Positions 21,131-33,191 of a DNA stretch of 64,000 nucleotides are shown piece by piece. The notes beneath the pieces are model-generated. The model was not told where the DNA came from. It did no database searches and saw only the letters and a program-made list of their open reading frames with translations. Location of the stretch: NCBI RefSeq assembly GCF_020509005.1, contig NC_063013.1:5580001-5644000 (forward strand), read 5' to 3'. Each line of letters begins with the position of its first letter. Position 1 is the first letter of the stretch. The DNA is from Fulvia fulva (lineage: Eukaryota > Ascomycota > Dothideomycetes > Mycosphaerellales > Mycosphaerellaceae). A program made the translations under genes and the position numbers.

Positions 21131-22957
21131 TCAAGAAGTCGCATCATTGAGTGCTCTCTCCAGCGCATGCTGTTGGGTACCTTGAAGCTGCAGGACATCC
21201 TGGCAGAGGGCCTTGTACTCGCTGTCAATCTCGGCAAACTTCTGCTGGCCTTGGATGACAGCATTCTCGTGCGCCTCAACCCGCATCGTCAAAGAAGCAG
21301 AATCGGCACGGAGCTGGCCGATATCTCTGGCATGAGCTGCCTTGACTTCTTCGACAGTAGCGGACCAGGTCAACAAGTCTGGATACTCCTTGTTGTACTT
21401 CTCTCTCATGACCCTCATCATCGCGTCATGGATCTCGTCTGTGCTTGTGTTGTTGAGTCGCATCGTGTTCGAATCGTTAAGTGACTGCAAGGCGCCGATG
21501 TGGTTCTCGATCCAGTGGTCCCACACGACACCAACAGGTGGACGTGGCCACAGTATTTCCATCGTTGGATTCTCTGGGGGCGGCTGCAGCTCTCTCACGA
21601 CCTCCTTGACCGGCTTGAACGGCTTCATGCCCAGTGGGTTGCTTGGGTCGACAGCGGCAGGAGGAGTGGGTTGCTTGGTCGGCTGCATGTTGTTGGTCTT
21701 GGATGCCAGAGCATCTATTTGCTGCTGGAGCGTCTCGAGCACTTCTCTTGAGCATCCCTGCGAGACGTTCTCCTCGAAATCTTTCCGGAGGCTCTCCTGG
21801 GAGCTCAGGCACTCGTTGATCGTCTGAGCGTTGGCGTGTTGAGCCAAGGTCACCTCCTTGGTAGTGCCCAACAATGATTCGAATTCTGCCTCTGCCCATT
21901 TCTTGACCGCCCCAACCTTCGTGTCAACAAGCTTCTCGAGGAGTCCAAGATGGTCATTCTCTCTTCCCTCCATGTCATCCAAGCGATCTTCCAACCCTGT
22001 GAGCTTAGCTGGGTCCATCGTCACGGGAGGTTGCTGCGGTGCCGATGCTTGTAAGCGTTCTATCGATGCATGATCTTCGTTGACGCGCGCCTCCAGTGTC
22101 GCGAATTGCTCCGCGGTATGCTGCGGCGCCGTGGACTGTTGCTGCTCCACGTCGTCTAAGCGCGTGGACAAGGAAGTGAGCTTCTGCTCGATCGATGCGA
22201 GCTTTGGCAAAGCTTTCGATATATGACCTGCATTGGCCTTGACGACTCTGAGATCTGCTTGGCCGGTGAGCTGTATCTCGACAATTGCGGTCGCAGCTGC
22301 GCCAACGCATCTCTCTTGGGTGATTCGTGCTTGCTGGAAAGACTTCTGAGCTGCATCGTAGCGCTTCTGCATATTTGTTCGGGCTGATGTCTTCTGCTCT
22401 TTGATCGCTGGGAAATTGGCAAACTGCTTCTCCAAGGCGTCGTGTTCGCGCTGGGCCTTGCGCAGGGCGATATCTGCTTCCTTGAGCGCCATCTTGTTGA
22501 CGGCCACCTCGGCGGCTTGATCTGAGACACTCATCAAGGCTTTGAATATGGAAGCGTGTAGATCAGGAGAAGCGTTCTCTGTTTGGGGTAAAGCAGGTGC
22601 AGCACTGCTCATGAACGCAACAGGCGCGGTTGATGTCTGTGGCGTGTTACCCCCGCTGCTGCCCATGTTACCAATTGGGGATGCATGTCCGTTTTGACCA
22701 TGTAGCTGTTTCGTGCCAGTGGAAATGCCATTGATGCCGTTGGTGTTGACTGAAATGGAGTTGCGACGGCTGCCAGCAGGAGAATTGACATTCGACCGAC
22801 GTGGATCGTTGATGTTGATGGAAGACTGGCGAGAATGATTGCCGCTGATCACTGATGCTGGCTGCTGGGTCTGGATGGGCTTCTTGATCACAGGCTTGTC
22901 GCCACCAGTTGGCGAACGACTAGCTTGCCGCTTGCGGAGATCTTCCTGCTTGGACAT
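21131..22957 (-). CDS. Coiled-coil protein of unknown function
   Basis: Long open frame; with the conservative start at 22957 (MSKQEDLRKRQASRSPTGGDKP) it is 608 residues. The first 170 residues are Ser/Asn/Gly-rich and disordered; residues about 180-600 are mainly alpha-helical and coiled-coil (KMALKEADIALRKAQREHDALEKQFANF, SIEQKLTSLSTRLDDVEQQQ, and similar). A proline-rich break NPTMEILWPRPPVGVVWDHWIENH sits in the last third and may be a small structured motif. A 70-nt intron (23027-23096) would add an upstream exon in frame with a possible start at 23318, giving 705 residues; its sequence is not obviously conserved, so this start is unsettled. Divergent from RVB2. Family not recognised. 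Confidence 0.75.
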   Translation of the reverse strand: MSKQEDLRKRQASRSPTGGDKPVIKKPIQTQQPASVISGNHSRQSSININDPRRSNVNSPAGSRRNSISVNTNGINGISTGTKQLHGQNGHASPIGNMGSSGGNTPQTSTAPVAFMSSAAPALPQTENASPDLHASIFKALMSVSDQAAEVAVNKMALKEADIALRKAQREHDALEKQFANFPAIKEQKTSARTNMQKRYDAAQKSFQQARITQERCVGAAATAIVEIQLTGQADLRVVKANAGHISKALPKLASIEQKLTSLSTRLDDVEQQQSTAPQHTAEQFATLEARVNEDHASIERLQASAPQQPPVTMDPAKLTGLEDRLDDMEGRENDHLGLLEKLVDTKVGAVKKWAEAEFESLLGTTKEVTLAQHANAQTINECLSSQESLRKDFEENVSQGCSREVLETLQQQIDALASKTNNMQPTKQPTPPAAVDPSNPLGMKPFKPVKEVVRELQPPPENPTMEILWPRPPVGVVWDHWIENHIGALQSLNDSNTMRLNNTSTDEIHDAMMRVMREKYNKEYPDLLTWSATVEEVKAAHARDIGQLRADSASLTMRVEAHENAVIQGQQKFAEIDSEYKALCQDVLQLQGTQQHALERALNDATS

Positions 22958-23447
22958 GAGTGTGCGCGGGTCGTTGTTGGCGCGCACGCGAGGATCGCCT
23001 GCAGCGGCGTGGGAAGCTATTTGATTCTAGCAATGCGTTAGTGTTTGCAGCAGCATCAAACAGTATACAGATGTGAACCGCGACAAGTGTACTTACTGCT
23101 TCGCCGTCAGTGGCGTGTTGTTTCGATGGTTTGGAAGTCACTTCTCGAGTGCGATATTGCGAGTAATTAAAAGTGGGGCATGGATTCAAGGATACTGCAC
23201 CGCAAAGCTCGAAGATGCGGACAGAAGTCGAGTTGAAACGCGAAACCGTTCCAGCGCGACTGAGCTCCTGCTGGTCGAAGCTGCATGTATACTTTCTGAT
23301 ATTGCTTGCAACACCCATATACCCTGCTCCAACAACAATCAAACTCAACAGATCAATCGCACAAACGCCCTCGACTACCCCTTCCGAGCCAGAAGGATAA
23401 CATCTTCGACAGGCTGTTGCACAGGTAAAGTCGCAAAGCTCAGCAAA

Positions 23448-24917
<1,470 letters not shown>

Positions 24918-25177
24918 GGGATGCCATGACCGTGTTGTCACTCGGGACTGGGACGATAGATGATGAGATCTGCATAGCAAGGCGCGGGTGGAGTTCTTGC
25001 CGGCTGCAAGCAAGCGAGCTGGTCGGCGAACCAGCGTCGGGCTTTGGATCGGGCGTGACTTTGGCTGAGCTGAAAGTTCTTTCAGCACCAGCAGACTGTA
25101 GCAATAGTGTTTCAATAAAGACTCTTGATCAGCCCGCCTTCATTCGGGCTCCTATTTGACATCGCTAAACATTGGGT

Positions 25178-26188
25178 ATGGCCGATGGTCTTCGTGAGGC
25201 GGATCACGTCGATGCCAATAGTCTCCCGCAATGTATCGCTGTCACGCACCCACACGTGGCACGTTATCGGAAGACGCGGTTACTCGAGCAAGATCATGGC
25301 CCTGCTGGATCGCAATCGCTGAGCACCATAGATCAAGAGGTGTACGGCGACCCCAGGCACCCGATCCGATTCAGGATAGGCAACGGCGGCGCTGGATTCA
25401 CGGGGCTTCTGAGAGTACTGAGCGAGAGCTATATCCGTGAGCATGGCAACGACTTCGGGATAGGGTGGGTCGCGAACCACAGTCGCTACTCACAGCTAGC
25501 CTTACTCGCCGATGTCGTGCAAGTGGCGTTGACTTACGAACCCGACAACGAAGACCTGGCCATTGGAGAAGGCTGGGCTGTAAGAGTCTGTAGAGCATTC
25601 AATGACCACTTCGTGTTGGCGGGTCCCGAAAGTGATCTCGGAGCTCGAACAATCGTTGAAGGCTTACGCTCAATCGCACAACGCAATCTTGTGGCAGATT
25701 CTGGTCCCCAGCGATTGCAGCAGCTGATCTTTCACACGCGCGGCGATGGCTCTGCGACGTACTGCAAGGAGCGCTCACTCTGGAAGGCCGCCGGTACTGA
25801 CATCGAAAACAGCAAGTGGGTCAAGACCTATGCCGTTGCTCCATACGATGCTTTGCGCCGAGCAGAGGCAGAAGGCGCGTTCCTGATTAGCGATCGTGCA
25901 ACCTTTCTCTCCGCGAAGGAGGATGGGGTGATATCTTCTCTTAGGGTTCATGTCGAAGGCGGTCCAGAATTGCTCAATCCATGTTCAGCGCTAGTGAGGG
26001 ACGATGCGACCAGGATGGCGTGCCAAGAGGGGGCAAATGCATGTGATTTTGCGAAATGGCTAAGCGGAAGCAAGGCGCAAGATATTATACACGACTATGG
26101 TCGGGACTGGAAGCTTGAGAAGCCACTCTTTACCGTCGCCACGCAGAAAGAATTCGCAGAGGACGATAGACTCGTGCCTTCCCGATGA
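25178..26188 (+). CDS. Tungstate-type periplasmic-binding-protein-like domain protein
   Basis: Single exon, 336 residues, start at 25178 (MADGLREADHVD). The fold is that of ABC-type tungstate/molybdate binding proteins (TupA-like), a family also found as stand-alone proteins in fungi. Matching blocks: IRFRIGNGGAGFTGLLRVLSESYI near residue 65, DVVQVALTYEPDNEDLAIGEGWAV, HFVLAGPESDLGA, FHTRGDGSATYCKERSLWKAAG, YDALRRAEAEGAFLISDRATFLS and GGPELLNPCSALV. There is no signal peptide or transporter partner nearby, so an oxyanion-sensing or other role is open. The ligand is inferred only from family. Confidence 0.75.
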   Translation: MADGLREADHVDANSLPQCIAVTHPHVARYRKTRLLEQDHGPAGSQSLSTIDQEVYGDPRHPIRFRIGNGGAGFTGLLRVLSESYIREHGNDFGIGWVANHSRYSQLALLADVVQVALTYEPDNEDLAIGEGWAVRVCRAFNDHFVLAGPESDLGARTIVEGLRSIAQRNLVADSGPQRLQQLIFHTRGDGSATYCKERSLWKAAGTDIENSKWVKTYAVAPYDALRRAEAEGAFLISDRATFLSAKEDGVISSLRVHVEGGPELLNPCSALVRDDATRMACQEGANACDFAKWLSGSKAQDIIHDYGRDWKLEKPLFTVATQKEFAEDDRLVPSR

Positions 26189-27153
26189 AGCACCAAGGCA
26201 TCACCCGCACCCTCCAGCAGCGACATACAACACTGCGAGCACCTTGCGACCAGACAACGACATACACTTGACAATAAAGATCAGAAGCATCTAACGGGTC
26301 TCAGAGGTTTGAGTCAAGAGTTGATGGTAGCCGTTGGTGCTCACATTGCGGGCGGCGAAAGTGAACGCACAGGCCCACCCGCTGGTGAAGCCATATATCT
26401 GCACAGTCAAATTGCACTCACAACAACTTGAATGTAAGTCGCTAGACTAGCATCCATAATAAATTTGCTGGTTTAGCGCAGTCGTTGTGAGCAAGCAAAA
26501 CTACAGTGGGACTTTCCTCATTAGAGCAAATACCCCCGATGACTCACAATTACCCTCTTGAGGAAAACTCTTGAGGATATTCTGAGTGCTGTGTTCTCTT
26601 CACGCCGCTAAAGGCGTTTCTTTTTGCTGTTTGTGCGCTATCTCCGACCGCGAGTTCGACTCCTGCTTGCTGCACCAAACCTCCAGCTGGTCTTTTCCTT
26701 TTTGGACTTTTGCTTCACTTCGAGCACATACGCGCAACCACGCCTGCGCCTGCAATTTATACTGCACCAGCATACATTCGACAGATAGCATTCAATACAG
26801 TACTACCATCACTTTGGGTCCACCCATCACGTCCCTGCCCCCTTTTTGCCTCGTGCCTGCACTTGAACTCGACTCACATGCTCCTGCCAGCAAGAATCTC
26901 ACGTGCCGCACCTGCTCCCCGCTCCCTCTTGCCCCTCGAGATGGACACTGCATTTTACTTAGACAGACCACGTGCGTACCATCTCGTCACCCTCGAGTGT
27001 TCCGCACTCCAGCGTGAAATTCGCGATCCTCAGCAACCTTATCACCAAATGCTCATCCACACTCTGCCACACGCCGCACCTCCACAGCCACATTACTTTC
27101 AAGAAAGAGCGCTATACGACGCTACCATATCATCACGCCCTCTGCATCTCCCT
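26189..27153. other. Intergenic, no gene supported
   Basis: Nearly 1 kb, pyrimidine-rich on the plus strand from about 26580. Plus-strand open frames here (for example 26710-27342) are proline/histidine-rich and consist of low-complexity translation, not a recognised protein. Confidence 0.45.
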
Positions 27154-27603
27154 TCACATCTCATTCAGCGTCCCACTCATCCCATGCATACTCGCCGTCC
27201 TCACACACATCCACCTCCCTTCCCTGCGCTCCCACGTCCAGGTGCATGTACTCTTGCTCTCCCCATCATTGGGCATGCCGCTGTTGCGGATCACAGTAAA
27301 GACCGTGGCAACTGGATCGCCACGAGACTGAATCACATGTGAGTCCGTCACCTCAGTGTGGAAACCCGGATTCGCGGAGCAGAGTTCACGGTATCTCTCC
27401 ATACAGCCCTCTTTGTCGGACGTGACGACGGTGCACCCGATGAAGTTTTAGACGGTGTGCTCGAGATGGGGTGACATGCGGTCCCAGATGGGGCTCTTGA
27501 AATCTCGGCGATTGAGAGCGTCGAGGAATGCGATGGTGAGGGTTTCAATTTTGTGACCTCTAGGTCGCTCCTTTACTGGGGCTCTATGCGCTGAGTCCTG
27601 CAT
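27154..27603 (-). pseudogene. SnoaL-like (NTF2-fold) gene interrupted by one in-frame TAA
   Basis: An ATG at 27603 in good context (AACCATGCAG) opens a 149-codon frame broken only by a TAA at 27448-27450 (codon 52). Before it: IETLTIAFLDALNRRDFKSPIWDRMSPHLEHTV; after it: NFIGCTVVTSDKEGCMERYRELCSANPGFHTEVTDSHVIQSRGDPVATVFTVIRNSGMPNDGESKSTCTWTWERREGRWMCVRTASMHGMSG. The pattern (helix, F.ALN.RDF, then ATVF......G.P......W.....GRWMC.R....HG) is that of small fungal SnoaL-like proteins of the NTF2-like fold. Both halves remain well preserved, so the disruption is recent, polymorphic or a sequence error. No intron can remove the stop without loss of conserved-looking sequence. Confidence 0.65.
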
Positions 27604-27852
27604 GGTTTTTGGCTGGCACTACCATTTGATGCAGTATACATGTGGTCGCTGTGAATCCGGAGGAAGTGGAGATGCCTCGCGTATACTTGCCCGTCAGAAT
27701 CCATGTCGATCATATGTCGACTACTTCACCTACCAGGAGCACCACGATACTGTTTCCTCTTATATCATTTGCAAAGGACCTGAGAACGGTTGTCTGTGCT
27801 GGATCAGATTGCAAGTATTCGTTTCACTTTATGGCATGACCTCTACGCCTAA

Positions 27853-30800
27853 CTACAATTCTTCATGTTCCCTGTCAGGAGTCTCTTTCTTCCCATCTTT
27901 CTTCATCCATTTCAGCATGTCCTCAATGCTTTCGCCGCCCTTGACTGGCTTCTGTTCTGGAGCCTCAGCTGCTTCTGGGTCCGCGGCTTCGTGTGTCTCA
28001 TGCTGTTTTGCCGCCGAAGAATCTTCAGGTGCGGCATCTGCCGGTACAGGCTCTTCCCCGTCAGCTGCTCGGTCAGCAGTCGCTTTGCTCGGCTTCGTCG
28101 TCTTGGACTTGGTCGTCTTGGGCTTCTTCGCTTTGGCTGCCTTGGCCTTGGTCGTCTTCTGTACCAGATCCTCCAGTGCTCTAGCAATCTGTTCACTCTT
28201 GCGCTGAGCGTCTCGTGAGAGGAAGACTGGGTCTTCGTATGGCTTGAGCTTCTCCTGTTCTGCAATTGTCTCCTTCAGCCAAGTTGAGATGGAGTTGTAG
28301 GTCTCGTTCACTGTCGTCAAGTCCATACCTTCGTACGGGTTAATTGCGGCGGGCGTTTCACTCGGGGTTGGCGATGTTTCAGTCTCCGCGCCTTCGAGTT
28401 CATCGAGATCGGAGGGTGCCTTCGAACCCGCAGTTGTTGAAGTTTCTGATGAAGCTGTAGCAGCGCTAGCTATGCTTGCAGCAGCCTTCGATGCCGCTGA
28501 TTCGAGTCTCAAGATGCCCTTCTGAAGTTTATCAAGGGACTTCTGCAAGCCTTCCACGGTCTCAGATCGGCCCGTACTTTCCCTAAGGCGGAGCTGTATC
28601 GGTTCAACGAGCTTCTTCAACGCCTCGCGCTTCTCCTTTAGGGTTTCTGTAGAAGCTTTCGATAGATCACCAGACTCCATCCACTCCTTGGTCGATTGTA
28701 GAGTGCTGCTGATCAGGTCGCGCTGCTCCTTGGTGCTCACCTTCTCATAGACCTTGTTCTCCAGGAAGTCGCGGACTGTGTAGGTATAACTCTCGAGAAC
28801 ATTCTGTGCCTCATCACGAGCGTAGCGGGCTTTGTCGGAAAGATCAAAGTCTTTCAAGCGTTGCAGCACCTGCGTGATTGCATCGGGCGCAGGCTGCGGA
28901 TTGCCTTCTGTTGTGCTGGTCCACTTCAATGGGATCACTTCAGTCTGCTTCTTGGGTGGTTCTGGAGCCTTGGAGCTACTCGCAGCCGCAGTGGACGATG
29001 ATGCAGCTGATCCGGAACTTGCTGACGCTTTGGCGTCCACTTGCTCCACAGGACCATCAGCCTCGTCGTCCAGGGGCTGTTGATCACCCTTCCCGAAACC
29101 AAGCCAGCCCTTGACCGAGTCGCCGATGCTGCCGGTCTTCTTGCTCGGATCGACTTCACAGCTGACACTTCCTCCGGTGACATCAGGTAGTCCGAGCGGC
29201 AGGCCAAGTCGCACGCTGAACTTTGTGTCAATCGACTCTTTGCCACAGCCAGCGATACGGATCAGTTCCTCAACAGAGGCGGTGAGGTTGCTTGACTGCA
29301 CTCTCAAGGTAGGTCTGTCCACACCGCCAACGTTCTGCACGAAGCCAAAGGAAAAGTCCTCCTTGTCTTTGAATGAGACTTGCTTGGTCGTGGAACCGGA
29401 GCCAACAGGCGAGTTTGGTTCGAAGAGCGGCTTTCTCCGCTCTTTACCTTGGTCATCATACACCAAGGTCGCTGCATAACCGGCAACATCAGAGTCACGG
29501 ATCTCCTTAACCTTGAAGCTCGGCGAGAGTGCAGCCGCCTTGAAAGCGGCGCCAAACACAGCAGACTCGTCCGCGTTCACGTTGCTGCGTAGCTTGGCTT
29601 GATCGTCAACAGCGCCTTGAAGTTTTGTCTGAACGAAGGGAGTGCGAACGGCACCTCCGTGTAAGATGACCGAGTTCAGGTCTTCGACCTTCAGATCAGC
29701 CATCTTCAACGCATCCTTGATTGGAGTCTGAACGCGATCCGCGAAGGACTCCGTCAACTTCTCGAATTCGGTGCGGGACATCTTGGTGCGGAAGTCAATG
29801 TCAGGCATGATCTCTTCAAATCCGCTGTTGACCTCACTGTTCGCGCTTAGGATCTGCCGGGCTCTTTCAGCCTCCTTCCAGAAACGAGCCATAATGCGCC
29901 CATTCTGCTTGATTTCGTCTTCAGTTGTTCCACGGCTCTTCAGTGCGGGCTTCGTTAACAACTTCTTCACGTAGTCGTCTACGATAACATGGTTCAGAGC
30001 ATCTCCTCCAAGTGTGCGATCCCATCCAGCACCAACAACGGCCACTTCCTGCACCGTCTTGTTGAATCGACCAGTATCCTTCACGCTGCGTGACTGGAAG
30101 CGCATGATGGTGGCAGTCGTGGACCCCGCACCCATGTCGAAGACCATGTGATACTCTGGCTGCTCGCCCTTGGTGACCTCTGGGAACGTCCTTGGCTTCG
30201 CGTAGTCGAGACCGACAGCTAGACCATCTGATATCAGGCCATTGACCTGAAAGCCGGCAAAGCCTGCTGCCTTCATGATCGCCTGCCTCTCGTCGGCTGT
30301 GTAGAAGGGTGGAATGGTAACAACCACATCATCCACGCTGCTTCCCTTGCCTGCCATATTCTGGGCATTGCGCTTGATGTTGGCCAGCTGCATCGCGACC
30401 AGCTCTTCAACACTGAAAGCCCGCTCATCTTCGGGGAATGCCGAGCTCTTGATCACCGTTGTTCCAAGCTCTTCAGATGCTTGCAGTTGCAGACCAGGGT
30501 ATCGCTCCTTGTAGATCGATGTCGTCGATTGGCCTTCGTTGCCCGATGGTATGCCCAAGAGGAACTTCAAGTTTGGGAAGACCTCGCCGGGAAATCGACC
30601 TTGTAGTGAGAGTGCATCGCCGCCATAAGCACGCTCTGGGTAGCTTCCGGCCTCAGTGATGAAATTGCCCTTGGCGTCTCGGGTAGGCTTGAATGCTACA
30701 GCCGCCACTTCTTTTCGTTTCGAGTCTTTTGTCAAGACGATGTCAAATGGTATGCCTGGTTTCACCAACACTGCTTTTATGTGTTCTGTCCCAAAGTCGA

Positions 30801-30903
30801 TGCCGAGTACCGCAGCACTCGCCGAGCTTATGAACAGCAAGAGGCTGAGGCATAAAGCTAGTGGCGACATTGCGCCAGCGCGCCGCCTGCCTGAAAGTAT
30901 CAT
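27853..30903 (-). CDS. LHS1: ER-lumenal HSP70-family chaperone LHS1 (GRP170/HYOU1 class)
   Basis: Large Hsp70 relative that assists folding in the ER and acts as nucleotide-exchange factor for BiP. Single exon, 1016 residues, start at 30903. The N-terminus has a signal peptide (MSPLALCLSLLLFISSASA, cleavage probably before AVLGIDFGTE). ATPase motifs: VLGIDFGTEHIKAVLV (phosphate 1), MVFDMGAGSTTATIM (phosphate 2) and VILHGGAVRTPFVQTKLQ (adenosine). The substrate-binding beta domain is followed by an acidic, Ser/Ala-rich insertion (DDEADGPVEQVDAKASASSGS) and an extended helical lid, both typical of GRP170. The C-terminus ends HEEL, an HDEL-like ER-retention signal. Lysine-rich and Ala-rich low-complexity tracts lie near residues 930-960. 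Confidence 0.93.
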   Translation of the reverse strand: MILSGRRRAGAMSPLALCLSLLLFISSASAAVLGIDFGTEHIKAVLVKPGIPFDIVLTKDSKRKEVAAVAFKPTRDAKGNFITEAGSYPERAYGGDALSLQGRFPGEVFPNLKFLLGIPSGNEGQSTTSIYKERYPGLQLQASEELGTTVIKSSAFPEDERAFSVEELVAMQLANIKRNAQNMAGKGSSVDDVVVTIPPFYTADERQAIMKAAGFAGFQVNGLISDGLAVGLDYAKPRTFPEVTKGEQPEYHMVFDMGAGSTTATIMRFQSRSVKDTGRFNKTVQEVAVVGAGWDRTLGGDALNHVIVDDYVKKLLTKPALKSRGTTEDEIKQNGRIMARFWKEAERARQILSANSEVNSGFEEIMPDIDFRTKMSRTEFEKLTESFADRVQTPIKDALKMADLKVEDLNSVILHGGAVRTPFVQTKLQGAVDDQAKLRSNVNADESAVFGAAFKAAALSPSFKVKEIRDSDVAGYAATLVYDDQGKERRKPLFEPNSPVGSGSTTKQVSFKDKEDFSFGFVQNVGGVDRPTLRVQSSNLTASVEELIRIAGCGKESIDTKFSVRLGLPLGLPDVTGGSVSCEVDPSKKTGSIGDSVKGWLGFGKGDQQPLDDEADGPVEQVDAKASASSGSAASSSTAAASSSKAPEPPKKQTEVIPLKWTSTTEGNPQPAPDAITQVLQRLKDFDLSDKARYARDEAQNVLESYTYTVRDFLENKVYEKVSTKEQRDLISSTLQSTKEWMESGDLSKASTETLKEKREALKKLVEPIQLRLRESTGRSETVEGLQKSLDKLQKGILRLESAASKAAASIASAATASSETSTTAGSKAPSDLDELEGAETETSPTPSETPAAINPYEGMDLTTVNETYNSISTWLKETIAEQEKLKPYEDPVFLSRDAQRKSEQIARALEDLVQKTTKAKAAKAKKPKTTKSKTTKPSKATADRAADGEEPVPADAAPEDSSAAKQHETHEAADPEAAEAPEQKPVKGGESIEDMLKWMKKDGKKETPDREHEEL

Positions 30904-31973
30904 GATGTGTCCTTTGTGGTGTGGGAAATATGTACGCGGTCGTGCCGCTGACGCTGGTCGCTCGTGTGAGGGATTACCGAGACATTGAAAGTCGTGCGCA
31001 GTCCGAAGAGGAGAAAGCTGGAACAAGGTGTTGTCAAGAGTGGTCACGACGAAGGGCAAGCTGTTCTTCCGTGTAAGGCTTCTGGTCTCTTCGAAGGACA
31101 GATGTTCTTTAAATCCAATTTCGTCAAAGCTTCGAATCTTCAGGGTTCAGCTGCAGGCTGCAGGAGCTCTTTCCGTGCGATATGATGCAACATTAACTAA
31201 CACTGGCACGACTCCGATTGCATGCTCATCAAGCAATGTAGCATCTTTCACACGGATCCGACACAGGTAGCCTGTGAACTGCGACTGTCATCTAATAGGT
31301 GCCTCAGGCACGAACTGTCACATGTCAGCAACACCACATGCATCTCTCGAGATGATCGTTGACATGTGCGTTTGGAGAATGTACATAGCATCGCGATCTA
31401 TTCGCCATGAGCAATCAACGGTGTATGACTATGACAATCAGTGCTTCTGCATAAATTTCAGTCATAACATGGATCCTTTGGAGGGCCGAACAAAGCCAAG
31501 GGGCTCGATAGTCGGCTCGCGGATCTTCATCGCATCCACAGACGTCACAAATCGTACAGCTCGGGTGCTCGGATGCAATAATACGTGCGGACTGGCTCTG
31601 GACAGTCTTCGGGCTGCTATCTGACTGTGATAGTTGTTCACAAATCCTGCCAGAAATCCAACTGACACCAATGCCACGAATGTGAAAGACACATTTCCGT
31701 CAACAAGTCTGAAGCGAAGATTGTGTTCCGTCTCCTGCCAGCGCAAACTCTCGTCAAAGCCAAACGCCAAAGCAGGGTCCGAAGCTTCCTAGCAGTCTGA
31801 TTGATATTGTTGGAGGAGCACTGGAGGTAGGGCTGAACCAGCACCATTCGCCCGTCGCAACCTCCTTCCTTCATCCTTATCGAAACTGACCTGCTCGGTT
31901 CAGGTCGTCCACTCGCTTTCTGCCCTACAATCGTACAGAAGTCGGACTCTACCGACATACAGTACACAGCAGG
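30904..31973. promoter_or_regulatory. Divergent promoter region between LHS1 and the Sec14-like gene
   Basis: About 1.07 kb upstream of both genes, no coding gene recognised. I did not find a convincing unfolded-protein-response element by eye. Confidence 0.4.
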
Positions 31974-33191
31974 ATGACGGACACCCCCCAGAGTGGCGCC
32001 ATTGGAAACGAGAACCTCAGGCCGAAGATGAACGGAGCACCAGACGACAATTCTCGGCCGGCGTCGTTCGTTTCCGCCGTCTCATCCCAGCTTCAGACCA
32101 CAGACACGCCAGCCAGCAGCGCCACCCAGACTACCGCAGGTGCTGAACGAGAAGAGGAGGAATGGACACCACCTACCAATGGCCCGTTGAAGACCCCAAT
32201 CCCGAAGCATTCACGACACAGCAAGATCGCGCCACAGCCCAAGCTCACAGCCGAGCAAGAGTCGAAATATACCACAGTCCTGGAACAGGTGTCACAATGG
32301 ACAACAATTCCTACCTCGACTGCCAAGGGTGCCCCGCAGGCACCGCTTGAGGAGCACGAGCGAATGTTCTTGACACGAGAGTGTCTGCTCAGATACCTAC
32401 GTGCGACCAAGTGGAAGCCGGTCGATGCTGTACGGAGGTTGCAAGAGACACTGAGCTGGCGAAGAGAATATGGCGCAGACACGTTCACACACGACTACAT
32501 CAGTCCCGAGAACGAGACGGGAAAGCAAGTACAGCTTGGCTTTGACAATGATGGGCGTCCATGCCTATACCTCAACCCTGGAAAGCAGAACACCAAAATG
32601 TCGGACAGGCAGATACACCATCTATGCTACATGCTCGATCGGACTATCGATATGATGCCGGCAGGTGTGGAGAACAGCGCGCTCATCATCAACTTCCAGG
32701 GCGCTGCTAGTGGCACTGTCCCGTCAGTCGGTCAAGCAAGGGCAGTTTTGAACATTCTCCAAGGACACAACCCTGAGCGTCTAGGCAAAGCATTGATCAG
32801 CAAGACTCCGTGGTATGTGAACACCTTTTTCAAGCTCGTTAGTCCTTTCATCGACCCTGTGACGAGGGAGAAGATGAAGTTCAACGAGGACCTCCGAAAA
32901 TACATTCCTGTCGAGCAGCTCTGGAAAGATGATGGTGGTGACCTCAACTTCGAGTACGACCATGCAGTTTACTGGCCTGCATTTGACGAGGAGTGTAAGA
33001 AGCGACGAGAGTCATACCGAAAGCGATGGGAGGAGGGCGGCAAGAAGCTCGGCGAGTATGAGGAATACCTACGAGGAGGCAGCCAGTCTTCTCTTCAGCA
33101 AATATCAGGGCAAGCAGACGAGGCTGCTACACAACCGCAGAGCCAGGACGCTGACATGGCGGCTGAAGGAGCGGCCAAGTTGACGGTTTAG
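31974..33191 (+). CDS. CRAL-TRIO (Sec14-like) phosphatidylinositol-transfer protein, PDR16-like
   Basis: Single exon, 405 residues. Sec14 homologues exchange phosphatidylinositol and other lipids between membranes. After a disordered N-terminal 90 residues, the CRAL-TRIO N-terminal helix pair is at about 120-165 (LTRECLLRYLRATKWKPVDAVRRLQETLSWRREYG), followed by the lipid-binding domain: QVQLGFDNDGRPCLYLNPGKQNTK, HHLCYMLDRTIDMMPAGVENSALIINFQGA, QARAVLNILQGHNPERLGKALISKTPWYVNTFFKLVSPFIDPVTREKMKF and EQLWKDDGGDLNFEYDHAVYWPAF. The YPERL block appears as NPERLG, and the C-terminal signature matches the yeast Pdr16/Sfh3 subgroup best. The C-terminal 40 residues are low complexity. Confidence 0.85.
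   Translation: MTDTPQSGAIGNENLRPKMNGAPDDNSRPASFVSAVSSQLQTTDTPASSATQTTAGAEREEEEWTPPTNGPLKTPIPKHSRHSKIAPQPKLTAEQESKYTTVLEQVSQWTTIPTSTAKGAPQAPLEEHERMFLTRECLLRYLRATKWKPVDAVRRLQETLSWRREYGADTFTHDYISPENETGKQVQLGFDNDGRPCLYLNPGKQNTKMSDRQIHHLCYMLDRTIDMMPAGVENSALIINFQGAASGTVPSVGQARAVLNILQGHNPERLGKALISKTPWYVNTFFKLVSPFIDPVTREKMKFNEDLRKYIPVEQLWKDDGGDLNFEYDHAVYWPAFDEECKKRRESYRKRWEEGGKKLGEYEEYLRGGSQSSLQQISGQADEAATQPQSQDADMAAEGAAKLTV

Noticed and set aside
25132..25155. GC-rich hairpin after RVB2 (AGCCCGCC...GGGCT) as a terminator
   Set aside because: Rho-independent-type hairpins are not terminators for fungal Pol II genes; probably chance.
26710..27342. 210-codon plus-strand frame rich in Pro, His and Thr
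   Set aside because: Low-information translation of a pyrimidine-rich strand, partly antisense to the SnoaL-like gene.
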